From: Porogramme epimiltina
Taxonomy: Eukaryota; Basidiomycota; Agaricomycetes; Polyporales; Polyporaceae
Assembly (NCBI GenBank): GCA_900155495.1
Contig: FTLJ01000526.1
Span: 1 to 63,229, forward strand
Direction of reading: 5' to 3'
DNA: 63,229 nucleotides
The position numbers were made by a program, and so were the translations under genes. A model generated the notes under the pieces. The model made no database searches, was not told where the DNA came from, and saw nothing but the letters and a program-made list of their open reading frames with translations. Below are positions 59,276 through 63,229 of the stretch, piece by piece; position 1 is the stretch's first letter; each line of letters opens with the position of its first letter.

Positions 59276-59546
59276 GGTATCTTCGCAGCGGACGACTGTG
59301 TATTATACGGAATACGGGACAATCTACCGGTTTCCAGCTCACCGGCGTTGAGTAACGCGTGACGTCAGAACTCGTTGGTGCCCGGTTAGGCGCCGGATGG
59401 ATGAATCAATCTCTTTCGATCTTGAGGGTTTCGGCGCTTCGCCGGCCTGGTATATATCTTGACCGTCAACTCCCAGGCGGGTGCAGTATAAGCACAGCTC
59501 CCTTAGTTACTGACTACCACCCGCTGAACCTAGTTTATCTGCTATC

Positions 59547-61320
59547 ATGGGGAACGACCAATCCGCCGCGCACGAAGGGCCTCCCGAGATCCTCGAGGCG
59601 AGGGACTTGGCTTCGATTGCAAAGTATATGAAGTCGAAGCGGTGCCGGAAAGTGTTCGTAATGGTGCGCCTATAGTATTCATTTGTGCGTGCTGGGCACG
59701 TATGCTTAATGACATGAGGTGTAGCTTGGAGCAGGTCTGTAGGGGTCGCTATAGGTCGCTATCGCGTGCTAGGTGGCCGTTGACTATGATCCTAATCTCA
59801 CAGGCGTCAGTACGTCAGCCGGTATCCCAGACTTCCGATCACCAGGAACGGGTGAGTGTTTGTAGGAAGCTTGACGCTCTGCCTTCTCACAATGTTCTTT
59901 CAGGACTATACGTGCGTTGGGAGCGTTATCAGCCTATATAAGTACCGACTCAGCGTCGTGCATGGTAGTCCAATCTGGCAAGGCTGAACTTGCCCTACCC
60001 TGAAGCCGTCTTCGAAATCTCATACTTCCGTGAAAACCCTCTTCCATGTAAGAACACTCAACCCCCCCCCTCTCGGCTCCAGACACTGAGCACTCCCAGT
60101 CTACACGCTCGCGCAGGAGCTCTACCCGGGCAAGTTCCGCCCGACGCCGACGCACACGTTCGTGAAGCTGCTCGCGGACCACGGGCTGCTCGACACGTGC
60201 TTCACGCAGAACATCGACACGCTCGAGCGGCAGGCGCGCGTGCCCGCGGCGCGCATCGTCGAGGCGCACGGGAGCTTCGCGGACCAGCACTGCATCGACT
60301 GCGCCGCGCGCGCGGACGGCGCCGCGATGCGCGCGGCGGTGGCCACGGCCGCCGTCGTCCGCTGCGCGGCGTGCGGCGGGCTCGTCAAGCCCGACATCGT
60401 GTTCTTTGGCGAATCGGTGAGTCGGTGTGCGCGCGTTTTGCGGTGAGCTGCGCGCGGCGGCGGTGGGAGGCGCGCAAGCGCGCGGCGTCGCCCTCCGTCG
60501 TCGCGGATAACGACCGCTCAGAGAGAAACATACACACAGCTGACCTCCCCGTCCTCCCATTCCCCCGCCCGTGCGGCGCCGCTTCCCCTTCCCACCTTCC
60601 CACCAGCTGCCGCCGGTGTTCCAGGAGAAGGTGCCCCGCCTGCGGGATGCGGACCTGCTGCTCGTGCTCGGGACGTCGCTCAAGGTGCACCCGTTCGCGG
60701 CGCTGACGGGGCTCGTGCCGGCGGGGTGCCCGCGCGTGCTGATCAACATGGAGCGCGCGGGGGACGTCGGCGCGCGCGCGGACGACGTCGTGCTGCTCGG
60801 GCGCTGCGACGACGTCGTGCGCGAGCTGTGCGCGGCGCTCGGGTGGGCGGAGGAGCTCGAGCGCGAGTGGGCGCAGACGGAGCTGCTCGTGCCCCTCGAC
60901 GTCGTCGCTGCGAAGGACGCGGGTGTGGACGCGGACCAGGGTGTGGAGCAGGGCGAGGAGAAGACCGATGTCCAGGGTGTGGAGCTCGGGGTGGAGCAGA
61001 AGGCGGATGCTAAGGACGCGTTCCTGGCGGAGGCGGAGGCGGTCGCTGGGGACAAAGCGAGGGCGCTCGCGGGGGACCCGGCGGTGCAGGGCGGCGAGGC
61101 GGAGGCGGAGGACGCGCGGGTGGAGGACGAAGTGGAGAAGCTGGCGGACAAGATTGGAAAGGCGCTGGAAATATCGGGGAGCGGGGGCGGATCGGGCGAA
61201 GAGCGGGCGGAGACGGGGCTTCCGGCGGGCCTGGCCAGCGGCGGCGCTCCCTCCGAGCAGCCCTCTGAACGGGCGCAGGTGCAGGAAGAGAAAGAGGTCG
61301 CCGCGAAGGAGAAGCTCTAG
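59547..61320 (+). CDS. Sirtuin A (SIR2 family, Hst2/SIRT2-like)
   Basis: NAD-dependent protein deacylase. MGNDQSAAHEGPPEILEARD fits the N-myristoylation pattern (Gly2, Ser6). After DLASIAKYMKSKRCRKVFVM the NAD-binding loop LGAGVSTSAGIPDFRSPGTG is built from a 10-nt exon (59725-59734), a normal exon and an 8-nt exon (59904-59911, G-L-Y). Then come NLARLNLPYPEAVFEISYFR, FVKLLADHGLLDTCFTQNID, TLERQARVPAARIVEAHGSF (catalytic His), the zinc pairs CIDC and CAAC, and GGLVKPDIVFFGES. DLLLVLGTSLKVHPFAALTG closes the core. The C-terminal extension is acidic and Ala/Glu/Gly-rich, about 150 residues, and absent from the neighbouring copy as far as that copy is visible. Start and stop are clear. Confidence 0.93.
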
Positions 61321-61921
61321 CCCGCGCCGTCGCGCTGATCACGCGCCCTACTGGTGCCAGGGACACACCATCGTCCTGGCAGTAGAGGTTCGTCGAGCTC
61401 TGCGCCGCGCTTCGAATAGAATGCTGTAGAAGTAGGGACGTGCTTCGGCCACAAGTGCGCGTATGTCATGGACAGGCACGGCCCACATGTGCGAGTGGAG
61501 CTCGAGACGACCAGATCTCTCGCCCGCCGAGGCGTGCTCGTTCGTATCCGTGTCTTCTCACCGTCTCCCACATCTTCCGCCTTGCGTGCGCAGGCCTCGC
61601 GGCCGCTGCTAGCTGCCTGCTAAGCGGTCGCCGTCGTCCATTCGCCTCTGCTGACCATCTCCTCCGCTCTCCAACGTGTTCCGTAGCTCTCTCAGCTCTC
61701 TGGCCGCTGGGGTATATGATTAAAGTTGCACCCAAGTGTGCCCGCGAGTTTCCTGCCGCTCGTTGACAGATTCACGCCCACGGTCACCCTCGCGGGCACC
61801 CCATCGCGGAAAACCCTCAGGCTTCAGACGGGCACCCTTTGAGGCGAGCTCCCCCCCTCGCGCTCTCTCTCCTTTCCTTCCCGTGCCCATCCGCAACTAG
61901 CGCCCCCGCCTCCGCGTAGAC
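61321..61921. other. Intergenic region between the tandem sirtuins
   Basis: Promoter of the second sirtuin and 3' region of the first. The ORFs on both strands are low-complexity. A pyrimidine-rich block (CTCTCTCTCCTTTCCTTCCC) lies near 61860, typical upstream of fungal transcription starts. Confidence 0.45.
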
Positions 61922-63229
61922 ATGGACGACCCAGATGAGCTCTTGATGCTTTATGATGGCCCGACGTCGGTATTAGAAGACCGGGACATCCCATCGATCG
62001 CGAAGTACATGAAGTCGCCAGCGTGCAAACGTGTCTTCGTCATGGTCAGCAGGCCACCGTTGTAACCTGACGCGATCCGTATCTAATGCCTATCGCCTCC
62101 CTAATAGCTAGGCGCAGGTGAGCTTTAGACCGCGGACCCTTTTACGGGGAACATGACAAACCGATCGTCAGGTGTAAGCACGGCCGCTGGCATCCCGGAT
62201 TTTAGATCCCCAAGCACAGGTACGGGTGACCACTGTTGTGAGAGTTGGGGGATGTGATAAACTGAGCAATTAGGTTCCTACTAGGGTTATATGTAAGAAG
62301 ATACTTGCATGTGCACATAACCCGCGCGGCTTACAAGCTTGGGGTGGACGTTTGAACAGGCGAACCTCGCGAAGGTCAATCTCCCCTACCCCCGCGCCGT
62401 CCTAGAGCTCAACTACTTCCGCTTCAATCCAATACCATGTACGCACCTTCTCCCGCGTCCGGTTGCAAAGCCCCTCACGAGCAACGCAATCCGCTGACCC
62501 CGGCGCGCGGCCGCATTGCCCCCTCCTGACAGTCTACACCTTCACGCGCGAGCTCTATCCCGGCCGCTTCCGGCCCACGCTCACGCACAGCTTCGTGAAG
62601 CTGCTCGCGGACTACGACCTCCTGCACACGTGCTTCACGCAGAACATCGACACGCTCGAGCGCCAGGCGGGCATCCCGCCCGCGCGCCTCGTCGAGGCGC
62701 ACGGCTCGTTCGCGTCGCAGCGCTGCATCGACTGCAAGCGCGAGGTCGACGACGCGCGCATGCGCGCCGCCGTCGAGGCCGGCCAGATCCTCTACTGCGA
62801 GCACGAGGGGTGCGGTGGCCTTATCAAGCCCGACATCGTCTTCTTCGGTGAATCCGTGAGTCCCACCTCCGCCCGCGCCCACGCGCCCACGCTCACCTCC
62901 CCTCTCTTTCCTCTTGCAACAGTCTCCCGAGATCCTCGCGCAATCCATGCCCGCGATCGACAGCGCCGACCTGCTCTTCGTGATCGGCACCTCGCTCACC
63001 GTGCAGCCGTTCGCGCGGCTCGCGGCGCTCGCGCCCGCGCGCTGCCCGCGCGTGCTCATCAACCTCGACTTCGCGGGCGACATCGGCACGCGCCCGGACG
63101 ACGTGCTCCTCTTCGCGCGCTCCGACGACGTCCTGCGCGAGCTCGCCGCCGCGCTCGGCTGGGCCGACGCGCTCGCCGCCGAGTGGGCGGCGACCGCGCT
63201 CCCGCCGCGCCCCCCGCACGACCCCGCCG
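61922..63229 (+). CDS. Sirtuin B, tandem paralogue of sirtuin A, truncated by the right edge
   Basis: MDDPDELLMLYDGPTSVLED is followed by RDIPSIAKYMKSPACKRVFV. The NAD loop LGAGVSTAAGIPDFRSPSTG is assembled from a 10-nt exon (62108-62117), an exon at 62172-62219 and an 8-nt exon (62285-62292), at the same positions as in sirtuin A. Then come NLAKVNLPYPRAVLELNYFR, FVKLLADYDLLHTCFTQNID, TLERQAGIPPARLVEAHGSF, zinc Cys in CIDC and CEHEGC, GGLIKPDIVFFGES, and SADLLFVIGTSLTVQPFARL. The last exons run to the right edge in a Pro/Ala-rich stretch. There is no N-terminal Gly, so unlike sirtuin A it has no myristoylation signal. The C-terminus is not in the window. Confidence 0.93.

Noticed and set aside
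59934..61151. 405-codon minus-strand ORF opposite sirtuin A
   Set aside because: Lies antisense to clear sirtuin exons and introns; Ser/Ala/Arg bias mirrors the GC-rich codon use of the real gene.

Overview
The window is a gene-dense stretch of a filamentous basidiomycete chromosome, most likely from a wood-inhabiting agaricomycete. The support is: short GT-AG introns of about 45-70 nt in nearly every gene, a class II heme peroxidase with a secretion signal, an EBP-type sterol isomerase, a TmpA-like membrane reductase, and fungal families such as DUF4436, BTB and MYND proteins. I see about 30 protein genes, almost all multi-exon, no convincing RNA gene, no CRISPR and no recognisable transposon. 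Exon structures were worked out by eye from splice sites and family motifs, so CDS coordinates span start to stop including introns.

Layout, left to right. 1-2079 (-): 5' part of a Zn2Cys6 transcription factor, running off the left edge. 3691-8508 (+): dihydroxy-acid dehydratase (ILV3) and the NuA4 subunit Eaf7. 8798-13963 (-): ribosomal protein uL22, an unrecognised protein and the ALG6 glucosyltransferase. 14155-14961 (+): proteasome chaperone Nas2/PSMD9. 15124-21682 (-): an AidB-like acyl-CoA dehydrogenase with a peroxisomal C-terminus, a TmpA-like reductase and a hotdog thioesterase. 22739-31306: Orc6, EBP sterol isomerase, guanine deaminase, a BTB protein and Mon1. 32225-38954 (-): an unrecognised protein and the E4 ligase Ufd2. 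39178-51533: mitochondrial bL35, a histidine phosphatase, an AN1 zinc-finger protein, the WD40-cyclophilin PPWD1, a SET/MYND protein, a DUF4436 membrane protein and a derlin. 51650-54789 (-): NAD(P)HX epimerase and the class II peroxidase. 54989-63229 (+): a MYND protein, an S28 peptidase and two tandem sirtuins, the second cut by the right edge.

Most genes are housekeeping and unrelated, and many neighbours share short divergent promoters (112-224 bp). One loose theme is protein quality control around Cdc48 and the proteasome: Ufd2, the AN1 protein with a VIM-like tail, a derlin and Nas2 lie within about 37 kb. Other themes are lipid and sterol metabolism (acyl-CoA dehydrogenase, thioesterase, EBP) and chromatin (Eaf7, SET/MYND, two sirtuins).

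The most striking structural signal is the number of microexons. The two tandem sirtuins each carry a 10-nt and an 8-nt exon at identical positions around the NAD-binding loop. ILV3 has a 15-nt exon before its first Fe-S cysteine, and the thioesterase and peroxidase have 14-nt exons. The peroxidase is a generic type lacking both the Mn site and the catalytic Trp, and it has Tyr in place of the usual distal Phe. I did not find a wholly new multi-gene system.
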